The position numbers and the translations under genes were made by a program. A stretch of 64,000 nucleotides of DNA from JBAZOO01 sp041648735 (lineage in GTDB: Bacteria; Verrucomicrobiota; Lentisphaeria; Oligosphaerales; CAITYL01), in contig JBAZOO010000015.1 in the NCBI GenBank assembly GCA_041648735.1, forward strand, positions 22,814 to 86,813, given 5' to 3'. Below are positions 29,367-39,048 of this stretch, in pieces (positions within the stretch are counted from its first letter, which is position 1; every line of letters starts with the position of its first letter). Below the pieces are notes generated by a model, which was not told the origin of the DNA, made no database searches, and was given only the letters and a program-made list of their open reading frames with translations.

Positions 29367-29396
29367 ACAAAAAAGGCCGCTGTCGAGCGGCCTTTT
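29367..29396 (-). terminator. Rho-independent terminator after pseudopilin 29422-29787
   Basis: On the minus strand the stem GGCCGC / GCGGCC, with a six-base loop (TCGACA), is preceded by AAAA and followed by TTTTTT. It lies 25 bp after the pseudopilin stop and just before the O-ligase gene, separating the two transcription units. Confidence 0.9.
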
Positions 29397-29421
29397 GAGT
29401 TGGCTTCCGCCAAAGGACAGA

Positions 29422-29787
29422 TCAGTCGCTGGCCGGCAATTCATGGCCGTCAATGGTACAGGTCGGGACGCTGTCGGTACCTTCGCCAAACGGATCAACC
29501 GGATTTGCGTACGTTCCGCCCCCCGGGCAGCTCGGCACAACCTTGCCCTTGTAGTACTCCGCCAACTCATCACTGTCGTACTCCGGCACGTCGGCAACCT
29601 CTGACAGGTTGTTCTCGATGATGTACTGCTGGATGGCGCCGTCAATCTGCCGCAGGTTGTTGATGCAGGCGTTCTTCCGGCTGGTTTCACGAGCTTTGAT
29701 GAAGCTCGGGATGGCGATGGCGGCCAAGAGGCCGATGATCGCCACGACGATCATGATTTCGACGAGGGTGAAGGCTCTGCGCTTCAT
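29422..29787 (-). CDS. Type II/IV pseudopilin (GspG/PilA-like)
   Basis: 121 residues with the classic N terminus MKRRAFTLVEIMIVVAIIGL; cleavage is expected after Ala5, and Glu is at mature position 5. The rest is a short globular domain with IKARETSRKNACINNLRQIDGAI, a loop CPGGGTYANPVDPF and a C-terminal CTIDGHELPASD, giving a probable disulfide. AGGAGA lies seven bases before the ATG at 29787. It has its own strong promoter and terminator, so it is a monocistronic and likely highly expressed unit, perhaps the major pilin of the group. Confidence 0.92.
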   Translation of the reverse strand: MKRRAFTLVEIMIVVAIIGLLAAIAIPSFIKARETSRKNACINNLRQIDGAIQQYIIENNLSEVADVPEYDSDELAEYYKGKVVPSCPGGGTYANPVDPFGEGTDSVPTCTIDGHELPASD

Positions 29788-29851
29788 GGTGGATCTCCTT
29801 CCGTTTCCGTTGAACTGACGTTGTTCGGGAACATTCCCCAACACTGCCGGT

Positions 29852-29880
29852 AGTGTAGCACAGCCCATGCCAAGGTGCAA
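29852..29880 (-). promoter_or_regulatory. Sigma-70-like promoter for the major pseudopilin
   Basis: Reading leftward: TTGCAC at 29880-29875, a 17-bp spacer, and TACACT at 29857-29852. This is 65 bp upstream of the start codon. It is the best consensus match in this part of the window. Confidence 0.65.
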
Positions 29881-30322
29881 TCGGGCTCACAAAAAAATAA
29901 TGGCCGCCCCGCCTCCCCACCGAATCTTCCGCCGGCACTGGCTCAATGGCGAGACAGCGTGCCGCCACACTGTCCCAAGACTGACACAAAAGCGGCCGGA
30001 ACCGCTTTCCCACGTGGCCCAGGCGGCGCGGCGCGCCCGCCCCGCCACGGCGGGCTCTGATGGCCGAGATGGCCGGAGACGGACGAGATGGGCGGGGGGA
30101 GGTGGGAAGGAGGCCCCGGCGGCGGCCGGAGAATTGAGCCCCCGGCTTCAGCCGGGGGTTCGGGGGTTGTCTCCCTTGCTTTTGCGCCCCACCGGGGTGC
30201 GAGTGATGGCCGTTCCAGTTCGCGCTGGGGGGTTCGGCGGATATACTGTATGGCCGAATCTGGACGGGACACCGATTGCCGATTTTCGATTGCCGATTGC
30301 CGAGTTTCCAGTTTCCAAGCCC
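29881..30322. other. Non-coding spacer with palindrome and GATTGCC repeats
   Basis: No gene supported in this stretch. A perfect 8-bp-arm hairpin, CCCCCGGC-TTCA-GCCGGGGG, lies at 30139-30158. TATACT near 30243 with TTCGCG 17 bp upstream is a candidate promoter for the HD gene. Just before that gene, GATTGCC-type words are repeated (about 30270-30305). The hairpin shares the CTTCA loop with palindromes near 38.8 and 62.4 kb. Confidence 0.6.
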
Positions 30323-30988
30323 ATGCCCCACCACGACCTCCACCACTTCTATCCCCGCGCCGAACAGCTTGTCCGGGAACGGCTGGCCAGCCTGCCCGGC
30401 TGCCACGACTGGGACCACACCGAGCGGGTGCTGCACAATGCGCGGCTGATCGCCCGGGAGGAGGTGGCCGACCTGGTGGTGGTCGAGTTCGCCGCGCTGC
30501 TGCACGACATCGGCCGGGCCCGGGAGCTGGCCGACGAGGGGAGGACCTGCCATGCCCGGCTCGGGGCCGAGCTGGCGCGGGAGCTGCTCGCCGGGATCGG
30601 CATCGCCGACGAAGGGTTCATCGGGCACGTGGCGGCCTGCGTCTTCACCCACCGCTACCGGCGCCGGGGCGAGGAGCGGCCGGCGACGCTGGAGGCGAAG
30701 GTGATCTACGACGCGGACAAGCTGGACTCGATCGGCGCGGTCGGCATTGGCCGGGCGTTCCACTTCGCCGGCCGCATCGGTGCCCGGCTGCACAACCAGG
30801 AGGCGGAGGCGCTCCACGCCGCCAGCTACAGCCGGGAGGACACCGCCTACCGGGAGTTCCTGGTCAAGCTCCGCCACCTCCACGAACGGATGCTGACGCC
30901 GACCGGGAAACGGCTGGCCGCGGCCCGCCACCGCTTCATGGAGAGCTTTTTCCAGGAATTCGAGCGCGAGATCCGGGAGGCGCGGTGA
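30323..30988 (+). CDS. HD-domain phosphohydrolase
   Basis: 221 residues. HD-superfamily metal ligands are visible: HDWDHTERVLHNA near residue 28, LLHDIGRA near 61, CFTHRY-type His near 111 (CVFTHRYRRRG), and the distal Asp in IYDADKLDSIGAVGIGRAF. This pattern matches the YedJ/uncharacterised HD hydrolase group, whose substrates are nucleotides or phosphorylated metabolites. It stands alone, with the next gene convergent 33 bp away. Confidence 0.88.
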   Translation: MPHHDLHHFYPRAEQLVRERLASLPGCHDWDHTERVLHNARLIAREEVADLVVVEFAALLHDIGRARELADEGRTCHARLGAELARELLAGIGIADEGFIGHVAACVFTHRYRRRGEERPATLEAKVIYDADKLDSIGAVGIGRAFHFAGRIGARLHNQEAEALHAASYSREDTAYREFLVKLRHLHERMLTPTGKRLAAARHRFMESFFQEFEREIREAR

Positions 30989-31021
30989 GCGGTGCGAGCC
31001 GTGGGCGGCGGGCGGCGGGGC

Positions 31022-32290
31022 TCATTTCGGGGCGACGGCGAGGGTCCAGAGGGTGAGGAGCAGCAGGGAGGCGAGGGTCACGGGCACGCCAGTGCGGGCG
31101 TACTCGCGGAACCCGATTGCCACGCCATGCCGGCGGGCGCCTTCGAGCACGATCAGGTTGGCGATGCTGCCAATGGTGATCAGGTTGCCGGCGAAGGTGC
31201 TGGCCAGGGCGAGCACGTAGCCGTGGACGGGGGTGGGCGCGGGGAGGGCCTTGAGCAGGAGCATCACCGCCGGGACGTTGCTCACCAGGTTGCTCAGCAG
31301 GAGGGTCACGGCGCTGAGGAGGTGGAGGTTGCCGAGGTTCACGCCGTGGCCGGCGAGGGCCCGCACTGCCTGGGCGGGCAGCCCGGTCCGTTCCAGGCCG
31401 TGGATGATGACGAACAGGCCGCAGAAGAGGCTGATCAGGTGCCAGTCCACGCCGCCGAGGAGCGAGCGGCTGGCCATCCGCCGGCTGCAGAGGAGGAAGC
31501 CGGCGGCGGCCAGGGCGGTCACTTCGCGCGGGGCGGGGGTGAAGAAGAGGGCCAGGAGGATGACGCTCACCGCCACCGCCTTGGTCATCTGGTGCGGGTT
31601 CGGGTCGGCCCAGCCCTCGGGGCATTCGCCGCCCCCTCCGGTGGCCGCCGTGGCGGCGGCGGTGGCGGTGGCGGGGGGGTGCGGACTCCGCAGGCGGCCG
31701 CGGTAGTTCCAGAGGATCAGGGCGTAGGCGGCGGCGAGGCTGGCCAGGGCCGGGGGCAGGCACCAGAGGAGGAAGGGGGCGAAGCGGAGCTGCTCCGCCT
31801 GGCCGATCAGGATGTTCTGGGGGTTGCCGATGAGCGTGGCGGCCGAACCGATGTTGCTGGCAATGGCCAGGGCGAGCAGGTAGGGGGCCGGGTTCAGCCC
31901 GGCCCGGAGAAGGCTGGCGACGAGGACGGGGGTGAAGGCGAGGCAGACGATGTCGTTGGTCAGGATGGCGGCGAAGCCGCCGCCGACCAGCATCAGCAGC
32001 AGCAGGAACCGCCGCGGCCGATCCATCTGGGGAGTGATCTGGAGCAGGGTCCAGGTGTAGAAGCCGCTGGCGCGGAATTGGGCGGAGACGACCATCAGCG
32101 CATAGAGCAGCAGGATGGTGGGGGCGTCGATCGCCCGGAGGGCGTCGGCCAGCGGCACGGCGCCGGTGACGACCAGGGCGATGGCGCCGAGCAGGGCGAA
32201 GCCGGTGCGGTCCACGGCCAGGCGCGGCAGCGCGCCGAAGGCGACGCCCGCATAGCTGGCCAGGAAGATGAGGAGCGTGAGGGTTTTCAT
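31022..32290 (-). CDS. SLC13/ArsB-NhaD superfamily ion transporter
   Basis: 422 residues with about eleven to twelve hydrophobic helices. Signature stretches are AAILTNDIVCLAFTPVL and ASNIGSAATLIGNPQNILIG in the first half, and LLSNLVSNVPAVMLLL and LASTFAGNLITIGSIANLIV in the second. These are the paired re-entrant motifs of the ion transporter superfamily (arsenite, Na+/H+, citrate or dicarboxylate). A Thr/Ala-rich central loop separates the halves. The start at 32290 (MKTLTLLIFLASYAG) opens a membrane helix directly. The substrate cannot be assigned. Confidence 0.88.
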   Translation of the reverse strand: MKTLTLLIFLASYAGVAFGALPRLAVDRTGFALLGAIALVVTGAVPLADALRAIDAPTILLLYALMVVSAQFRASGFYTWTLLQITPQMDRPRRFLLLLMLVGGGFAAILTNDIVCLAFTPVLVASLLRAGLNPAPYLLALAIASNIGSAATLIGNPQNILIGQAEQLRFAPFLLWCLPPALASLAAAYALILWNYRGRLRSPHPPATATAAATAATGGGGECPEGWADPNPHQMTKAVAVSVILLALFFTPAPREVTALAAAGFLLCSRRMASRSLLGGVDWHLISLFCGLFVIIHGLERTGLPAQAVRALAGHGVNLGNLHLLSAVTLLLSNLVSNVPAVMLLLKALPAPTPVHGYVLALASTFAGNLITIGSIANLIVLEGARRHGVAIGFREYARTGVPVTLASLLLLTLWTLAVAPK

Positions 32291-32445
32291 GGAAACGGCC
32301 GGAATATAGCCCGCCGCCTGGCCACCGCGGGCGGCGGGCAACAAGTCGCTGGCCAGCGATAGCCCGCGAAGCCGGCCTTGCCCTCCAAAACCCCTTCCCC
32401 ACCCGCGGTGAAAACGGTTTTGTGGGGAAACTCGGGGTTCGGAAA

Positions 32446-35400
32446 TCAATCCACGATCTTGAGTTTCGCCTCGGCGGAGTTGGCCTTGAGTTCGGGGGCG
32501 TACATCGCCGACGCCTTGGCCGGCAGCGCGCTGAAGCTGCCCGGGATCTCGGCGCGCAGGCGGTAGCTCAGGCTGTGCCGGCCGCGCGCCAGGGCGCGGA
32601 CGAAGAAGGCGACGCGCTCGTCGCGGAACTCGACGTAGGCGCCCATCTCGTTGCCGGTGTAGCCGCTGCGCACCTCCACCGGCTCGGTCCCGGCCGCCTT
32701 CAGATCCTCCAGGATGATGTATTCGTAGTCGTTCTTGCTCTCGACGACCAGCTCGACCTCCAGCAGGTCGCCGCTCTTCAGTTCCGCCAGGTCCTTCAGC
32801 TCACGCCGCTCATACTTCTCCACCTTCTGGTCCAGCGCCTGGCCGCGCACCCCCTCCGCCTTGATGCCCTTGGCGACCGGCACGAGCTTGTACAGCTTGC
32901 GCTCGATCTTGACTTCCAGCCCGGCCTTGGCAATCGGATCCTCCAAGGTGAAGTTGGTCAGGTAGGCATTGAAGTAGAGCGGGCCGCGGCCGGCGACCCG
33001 GCGCAGCTCGACCGTGTGCGCGCCGGCGGCGACGCCAGCGCCTTCGAGCACCAGCTTGTTGTCGAAGCTGAAGAGGTTCGCCTTGGTGATCGCCACCCGC
33101 TTCGCCTCCCGGCCGTCCACCAGCACGGCCACGGTCAGCTCCGGCGCCTCCTCGCCGCTGCCCTGGAGGAACTCGGCGAAGGCCTCGATGACGTAGGCCG
33201 TGTCGCGCGTGCTGTTCCAGTAGGTGGCATGCCGGCGGTTGTTGGCCAGGTACTTGACGATGCCGGCGGCCTTGTCGCCCGTGGGCTCGACGGCGGCCAG
33301 GAGCTTCAGGTACCAGGCCATGGCCTCGATGTCGCTGCCGTGCCAGCACCACCACCAGGTGCCTTCCGGGAGCTTCAGGTGGGCCGACTGGTTCTCGGCG
33401 TCCTGGACCAGGTACTGCTCGACGTTGCGCCGGAGCAGGTCGCGCTTGCCGGGGTCGCCGACGCGGTGGCAGGCCAGGGCCGTCATGGCCTTGGCGTAGA
33501 CGGAGAGTCCGTTGCGGTCGCGGTAGAGGAACTCCCGCATCGCGGGGCTGTCCGCCTTCGCGTCAACCAACACCAGGTAGAGCAGCGCGTCGAGGTCGTC
33601 GGCCTGGAGCTTGTGCTCCTTGTGGCCCTTGGGCAGCTTCAGCCGCCGGAGCTGTTCGGCCTGGCAGGCCCGGAGCCACTCCTCGCCCCGGCGGAGCATC
33701 CCCTCCGGCACCGCCGCGCCGCAGTCGCGCGCCAGTTGCAGCCCATGCACGACCACGGCGGTGGTGTGCGGATAGGAGCGTTCGCCCCAGCCGCTGAACC
33801 AGCCCCAGCCGCCGTCGGCGCATTGCATGGATTGCAAGCGCTCGATGCCGGCCTTGACCATTTCCGCGACCGCGGCCTCGTCGAACACCGGGTTGCGCTC
33901 CGCGCCGGGGTTCGGCGGATTGTTCCGCCGCCAGTCGGCGGCGCGCTTCGCGTCGTCGCCGATCTCCTGGGCGTTCAGGTTCGTCCGCTTTTCCTGGATC
34001 GCCTTGAGGTCCAGCCCCAGGCGTTTGAGCGTGTGCTGCGTCACCACCGTCGGCAGGAAGCGGTTCAAGGTCTGCTCCGTGCAGCCATAGGGATAGTCCA
34101 CCAGATACGGCAGCGCGTCCACCATCGCGCCGGCGAGCGTCGGCGAATAGCGCAGTTCCAGGCGGGTCTGCTCCGGCCGGCGCTCCCGCGGCACGGCCAG
34201 CTCGATGCGTGCGGAGTCCGCATCCCGGCGGAGGACGCCGCTGAAGCTCTCCGTCTTGAGCATGCCGTGGACGTAGACGGGGAAGGTCAGCTCCATGGCG
34301 TCCGATTCCTCGTCGGTCAGCGCACTCATGCGGACGGTGATCCGGCCGGGCTGCCCGATGCGCACGCGCCAATCCACCCGCTGCTCGCCACCGGCGGCGA
34401 CCGTGACGGCCTGGTCATGGCGCCACCGGTCTGGCTTGGCACGTTCGATTTTGGCGTCAAGCGCCGTGGTTTGGGCACCGTCGAGTTCGATGATTTCCAA
34501 CCGCGCCGTCACTTTCTTCTTGGACTTCAGGTAATTGTGGATGTTCGCCGAGAGCGTCACCTCGTCCTTCTGCACAAAGAAACGCGGTGCCTGCAAGCGC
34601 ACGATCAGATCCTTGGTGGTGACCGCCTCGGCCGTGCCTTCGCCGACGCGGCAGCCCTCGCCCATGGCCCAGACCCGCGCCTTCCAGGTGGTCAGGTTCT
34701 CGGGCATGGCCAGCTCGGCCGTGGCCTCGCCGTTGGCGTCGGTGTCAAGGGTGCCCACCCACAGGGCGGTGTCCGCAAACTCGCTGCGCACGCTGGGCTG
34801 GACCAGCGCGGCGTCCTCCGCCGCGCCGCCGCCGCCCGGTTCGCCGGCATCGGCCTTGGCGGCGTCCTCGGCCAGGGCCATCGGGGCCGCCGGGGCCGCC
34901 AGCGCTTCCGCCATCGGCGCCGCCAGGCTCATGCGCTTCATCACCCGCGCCTCGCCGCGGAAGAAGCCGCCGCCACGCCCCGGAGCGCCCGCGCCGGTGG
35001 CCAGGCCAGCCAGCCCCTCCTCGTCCGCCAGCGAAAAACCGAACACGCCAAGCCAGGCCATCGGGATTTCGTTCGACTTCAGGAGGTTGCCGCTGCCGCG
35101 CCCGAGGCTGCCCTCGCCCCGCGGCTGGTGCGTGCGCCGCCATTTCCAGAAGAACTGCTTGATCTCCGGCACGTTCGAGCCGCCGGCGATGTATTCGACA
35201 CTCTTGTCGTAGACCGTCAGCGCCGTAGTGCCGACAAACGGCCGCCCTTCCAGGTCGGTGAGCTTCACCGTGAGCCGCGCCTTCTCCCCGGGCCGGTAGG
35301 CGTCCTTGGAGAGGGTGGCCGCGACGTTGAGAACGCGGCTCTCCGGCGGCACCGCGATCTCGCGCACGTCGCTGTAGAGCTTGCCGCCGCTGACCGTCAC

Positions 35401-38400
35401 CGCCTCGACGAAGAAGTTGGGCATGTCCTTCTTCGTCACTTCCACCGCCGCCGCCGCGCTCTTGCCCGCGAGCCGCAGCACCTGGGGCGGCAGATAGACG
35501 CCGTTGGCCGGCCGCACGAAGAGGAGCACGGTGGAATCCGCGCGCTCGGTGTTGACCCGGAGCTGGACCGTCTCGCCTGGCCGGTACTCGGCGCGGTCGG
35601 CGGCCAGTTCGATGTCATTGAAGCGGAAACTCTCCGCCGCCGCCGTCTCGCCCATGATGCAGAAGAGGTGGCCGCCCTCGATCTCATGCCCCTGGGCGTC
35701 GCGGATCCGGAGGCTGAGCCGGTATTGGCCGGCTTGCACGGCCTTGATCGGCTGCCGGGCCTCGCCCTGGGCGTCCAGCGCCACGTTCCAGCGCTCCACG
35801 GTCTCCTCCACCGGCGGCTGGCCGGCCACGTGGCGGAGCCGGAGCAGGCGCAGTTCGCCCCGGCCCGCGACCGGCTGGCGGTCGAGGGTCAGCGCCTTGA
35901 AGCTCGCCTGCACCACGTCGCCCGTCCGGTAATGGCCGCGGTCGGCCCAGGCATATACCTTGAACGGCTTGCGCGCCACCAGCACGGTGCCAGTGCCGAC
36001 AATGGTGCGGCGCGAGGCGTCGGTCACCTCCGCGGTGATCTCGTACTTGTGGTCCTGGTCGCCATGCATGAGCTTGGCCGGCGCGGTGTCGAACCGGATC
36101 GGGAACAGGCCGTCCTTGCCGATGGGCGCCTCCCCTTCGGCGACGATTTCGGGCGGCACCGGCGGCGACCAGAACCCCGGCCACCAGCCGCGGGCCGGCC
36201 GGGCCGTGCCCCACTCGCGCCAGCCGGGGTACCACGGGGTGTCGGCGGCGAACCACCAGTAGCCGGGGCCGTAGAACCAGTCCCACCAGCGCCAGGGAAA
36301 CCAGCGCGCCGCGTGCGGAGTCCGCAACACCTTGTATTTGACCTTGCCTTCGGCGACCGGCGCACCAAAGTAGTACTTCGCCTTGACCGTGGCCGTGACC
36401 GCCTCCCCGAGCATGACCGGCGCCGTCGGCGCCGCCACCGTCACCTCGAACTCCGGCTTCTTGTACTCCTCGACCCGGAAAGTGCCGCCGCCGACCCCCC
36501 GGAACTCGATGCGCCAGACGCCGAGCACGGCATCCTTGGGCAGCGCCAGCTCGCCTTCGCAGCCGCCGTGGCCGTCGGTCAGCAGCGTCTTCTCATACAC
36601 CTTCTCATTGCGCGGGTTGCGGATGACGACGCGGCTCTCCTGGTTGGCGTAGACGCTTGCGCCCTCCTTGTCGTACTGGGCCCGGTCAGCCCAAACCTTG
36701 AACTTCACCACCTGCTCCGGCCGGTAGACGGGGCGGTCGGTCATGACGAACACCTTCTCCTGCCGGTACTCGCGGTCGTAGCGCTCCGCGCGGGTCTGCC
36801 ACCAGACGTTCTGGAAGCCGAGAAAGGCCAGCCGCCCGTCCGCCGTGGTCGCGGTCACCAGCCACTGGTAGCTGCCCGAATCCAGGCCCTTGGGCGGATT
36901 CCCGACCTGGAGTTCGGTGGTGAAGAGGCCGTCCCGGTCCGTCTCGCCCGCCTGGCTCGCGGTGTGGATCTCGTGGCGCCCGCCATGGCCGACGGCGTTC
37001 GGCCGCCAGCGTTGGGCCCAGCCGAAGAAGTCGAGCCTCGCCCCGGGGACCGGCGCGCCGGTGACGGCGTTGGCGACGAAGTAGAGGTTGTTCCCCGCCA
37101 GCGGCTTGTGGACAATCGCGGTGTCGGCCAGCCAGAGCACGATCCGGCTGACATTGCCGTCGGGCAGCGTGGCGGTGAGCAGGTAGGCGCCGGCCTTCCG
37201 CAACGGCGTCTGGACGGTGATCCGCCGGTCCCAATGCCCCGGCCGCGGCGCCAGCGCCAGCTCCCACGCCGCCACCGTGCCCCGCCGGTATTTCCCCTGA
37301 TCCTTCTCGACGATGCGCCAGCCGATGTTGGCGAGGTCGAGGCGTTCCCATTCGAGCTGCCGCGGATTGGACGCGAGATAGGCCTTGACGTCCGCCAGCA
37401 GCGTGGCCACGTCCAGCTCCACCGCCTCGAACCGCGCGGAAGGCGCGTTGCGGAAGCGGAACTCGACGGTGGCGCCCTTGCCGCCGGCGGGCTGGGTCAG
37501 GACCGGCTCGAACTGCCCCCAGTTTTTGCGGATCTGGTCGAGCTGGCGTTGGGCACGGTCGCGCTGGCCGCTGTCCCGGGTCGCCTGGCGCAGCGCCTCC
37601 CAGCACTGGGCGGCCGCGTCGTACTGCCGGCGGTTCTCGAACTCCTCGGCGAGGGCGCCCCAGGCCTCGTCGCGGTAGCCCCGATCCTGCCGGGCCAGCT
37701 CACGGTAGAGGCGCAGGAAATCGAACTCGGGCGGCAGGGTGAAGCGCTTGATCCCCGTGGCGAGCTTGGCAATGGTTTCGTTCTCCCGGAGGGTGTGCAG
37801 CTCCCAAGTGCCGCTCTCGTCCTGGCGCGTCTCGTCGTCGCCGGCGTCCTGGCCCCGGAAGAACCAATTGTACTCCGCCAGGGTGGCGACGCCGAACTGG
37901 CTTTGCAAAAACTGCGCGAACTCGTACTTTGGCGCGGGACCAGTGCGGCGGGAGAGCGCCCAACGCCAGCGCTCGCCGTCGCTTTTCGCATCCGCCCAGC
38001 TTTGCGGCAAGGCATGGAGGACCGGCGTCCCGGCCGCGGTCACCGGCGCGCCGCGGCGGCCATCGTTGCCGTCATAGCGGAAGCCGTCCTCGTAGTCCGG
38101 CAGCGTGGAAAGATCCGTCAGCACCTGCAACTTCCAGGCGCCCTGGTAGCCGCGGCCGCCCAGGAGCTGCCAGCAAAGAGACTCATACAACTCCTCGTAG
38201 CCGCCCGCCGGCGCCTGGCGGTCGGCTTCGGCCAGCCGCAGCGCCTGTTCGAGAAGCTGCAAGGCGCGGACGCGGTCACGTTCGCCGGCGTTGACCGGCT
38301 TCGCGGTGCCGCCGCGGTGCCCGCCCCGCTCGAACGCGCCGGCGACCAGGAAGCCGTTGTGGTTGCCGTCCCCGTAAAGCCGGGCTGCCCGCACCAGCAG

Positions 38401-38739
38401 GCGCCAGTTCCCGGCATGGACCGCAACCACCTGCTCGACCAACGCATCGGTCTCCTTCTCGTTGCCTAGGCGCCGCTGGCAGGCGACCGCCTTCTCCAAG
38501 TCCGCCGGCGCCAGTTCCGGGACGGCCCGCGGCTCCAGCGCGAGCCGGGCGAAAAGCGCCTGGGCCTCCTTGAAATTGCCGTCGCCCATCAGCTTCTCGG
38601 CCTGCTTGCGCAACGCCGCCGCGGGCTCGGCCGTGCCGCCCGCCGCCTCCTGGGCCAGCGCCCGCGCCGGCAGCCCCAGCCCCAGGCAAACCAGGAACAG
38701 CCCCAGCCACCCGCCAAGCCGCCCCGTAACCGTCTTCAT
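32446..38739 (-). CDS. Bacterial alpha-2-macroglobulin with thioester motif
   Basis: 2,097 residues, larger than the common 1,500-1,900. A Sec signal peptide (MKTVTGRLGGWLGLFL to ALAQ) is followed by a TPR-like helical region to about residue 480, then macroglobulin domains (TDRPVYRPEQVVKFKVWADR near 680). A bait-like low-complexity stretch with Gly/Ala/Pro falls around 1,250-1,330. The thioester motif YPYGCTEQTLNRFLP falls near 1,553, and a C-terminal receptor-like domain follows. Such proteins trap proteases covalently in the periplasm. There is no lipobox, so it appears soluble. GGAGGAG precedes the ATG at 38739. The usual pbpC partner is absent. Confidence 0.93.
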   Translation of the reverse strand: MKTVTGRLGGWLGLFLVCLGLGLPARALAQEAAGGTAEPAAALRKQAEKLMGDGNFKEAQALFARLALEPRAVPELAPADLEKAVACQRRLGNEKETDALVEQVVAVHAGNWRLLVRAARLYGDGNHNGFLVAGAFERGGHRGGTAKPVNAGERDRVRALQLLEQALRLAEADRQAPAGGYEELYESLCWQLLGGRGYQGAWKLQVLTDLSTLPDYEDGFRYDGNDGRRGAPVTAAGTPVLHALPQSWADAKSDGERWRWALSRRTGPAPKYEFAQFLQSQFGVATLAEYNWFFRGQDAGDDETRQDESGTWELHTLRENETIAKLATGIKRFTLPPEFDFLRLYRELARQDRGYRDEAWGALAEEFENRRQYDAAAQCWEALRQATRDSGQRDRAQRQLDQIRKNWGQFEPVLTQPAGGKGATVEFRFRNAPSARFEAVELDVATLLADVKAYLASNPRQLEWERLDLANIGWRIVEKDQGKYRRGTVAAWELALAPRPGHWDRRITVQTPLRKAGAYLLTATLPDGNVSRIVLWLADTAIVHKPLAGNNLYFVANAVTGAPVPGARLDFFGWAQRWRPNAVGHGGRHEIHTASQAGETDRDGLFTTELQVGNPPKGLDSGSYQWLVTATTADGRLAFLGFQNVWWQTRAERYDREYRQEKVFVMTDRPVYRPEQVVKFKVWADRAQYDKEGASVYANQESRVVIRNPRNEKVYEKTLLTDGHGGCEGELALPKDAVLGVWRIEFRGVGGGTFRVEEYKKPEFEVTVAAPTAPVMLGEAVTATVKAKYYFGAPVAEGKVKYKVLRTPHAARWFPWRWWDWFYGPGYWWFAADTPWYPGWREWGTARPARGWWPGFWSPPVPPEIVAEGEAPIGKDGLFPIRFDTAPAKLMHGDQDHKYEITAEVTDASRRTIVGTGTVLVARKPFKVYAWADRGHYRTGDVVQASFKALTLDRQPVAGRGELRLLRLRHVAGQPPVEETVERWNVALDAQGEARQPIKAVQAGQYRLSLRIRDAQGHEIEGGHLFCIMGETAAAESFRFNDIELAADRAEYRPGETVQLRVNTERADSTVLLFVRPANGVYLPPQVLRLAGKSAAAAVEVTKKDMPNFFVEAVTVSGGKLYSDVREIAVPPESRVLNVAATLSKDAYRPGEKARLTVKLTDLEGRPFVGTTALTVYDKSVEYIAGGSNVPEIKQFFWKWRRTHQPRGEGSLGRGSGNLLKSNEIPMAWLGVFGFSLADEEGLAGLATGAGAPGRGGGFFRGEARVMKRMSLAAPMAEALAAPAAPMALAEDAAKADAGEPGGGGAAEDAALVQPSVRSEFADTALWVGTLDTDANGEATAELAMPENLTTWKARVWAMGEGCRVGEGTAEAVTTKDLIVRLQAPRFFVQKDEVTLSANIHNYLKSKKKVTARLEIIELDGAQTTALDAKIERAKPDRWRHDQAVTVAAGGEQRVDWRVRIGQPGRITVRMSALTDEESDAMELTFPVYVHGMLKTESFSGVLRRDADSARIELAVPRERRPEQTRLELRYSPTLAGAMVDALPYLVDYPYGCTEQTLNRFLPTVVTQHTLKRLGLDLKAIQEKRTNLNAQEIGDDAKRAADWRRNNPPNPGAERNPVFDEAAVAEMVKAGIERLQSMQCADGGWGWFSGWGERSYPHTTAVVVHGLQLARDCGAAVPEGMLRRGEEWLRACQAEQLRRLKLPKGHKEHKLQADDLDALLYLVLVDAKADSPAMREFLYRDRNGLSVYAKAMTALACHRVGDPGKRDLLRRNVEQYLVQDAENQSAHLKLPEGTWWWCWHGSDIEAMAWYLKLLAAVEPTGDKAAGIVKYLANNRRHATYWNSTRDTAYVIEAFAEFLQGSGEEAPELTVAVLVDGREAKRVAITKANLFSFDNKLVLEGAGVAAGAHTVELRRVAGRGPLYFNAYLTNFTLEDPIAKAGLEVKIERKLYKLVPVAKGIKAEGVRGQALDQKVEKYERRELKDLAELKSGDLLEVELVVESKNDYEYIILEDLKAAGTEPVEVRSGYTGNEMGAYVEFRDERVAFFVRALARGRHSLSYRLRAEIPGSFSALPAKASAMYAPELKANSAEAKLKIVD

Positions 38740-39048
38740 GTTGACTCTCCTCCGTGCCACAATTCTGATTACCGGTCAAATCAAGGCGAAGCGAACGAGG
38801 CGATCGTTTCGCCGCCCCCGCTGGAGTTCACGCTTCAGCGTGGGATCGGAAGGCGCCGGCCCAAACAGCCCCACGCCAAAGCGTGAACTCCAACTTCGAT
38901 CCCAAAAGATTTGGCCTGATCGCTTCATGGGAAGATGAAACCTGAAACCAGGGAATCGGACTTCGTGGCCTTCGTGACTCGTGGTGAATAATTCAGGGCC
39001 AGCGGCCAGCGCGCCATCACCAGGAAGACGCCGGCGCCGGCCATTCCT
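38740..39048. other. Repeat-bearing spacer between the macroglobulin and SagB genes
   Basis: 309 bp without a gene. It holds the inverted-repeat pair described separately (38822-38892) and, at about 38957-38998, a run of TTCGTG words followed by GGTGAATAATTCAGG. Similar runs occur near 40519-40556 and 59259-59293. Promoters of the macroglobulin gene should also lie here, but I could not place one. Confidence 0.6.
38822..38892. repeat. Inverted pair of a dispersed palindromic repeat
   Basis: GGAGTTCACGCTTCAGCGTG at 38823-38842 reappears inverted at 38873-38891 with two mismatches, giving arms of about 23 bp and a loop of about 26 nt. Each arm itself holds the palindrome CACGCT-TC-AGCGTG. The same unit is present as an inverted pair at 62355-62415. 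Confidence 0.88.

Noticed and set aside
32422..38469. A 2,015-codon open frame on the + strand
   Set aside because: It is the exact antisense of the macroglobulin gene. High GC removes stops on the opposite strand, and the translation has no domain or start signal.
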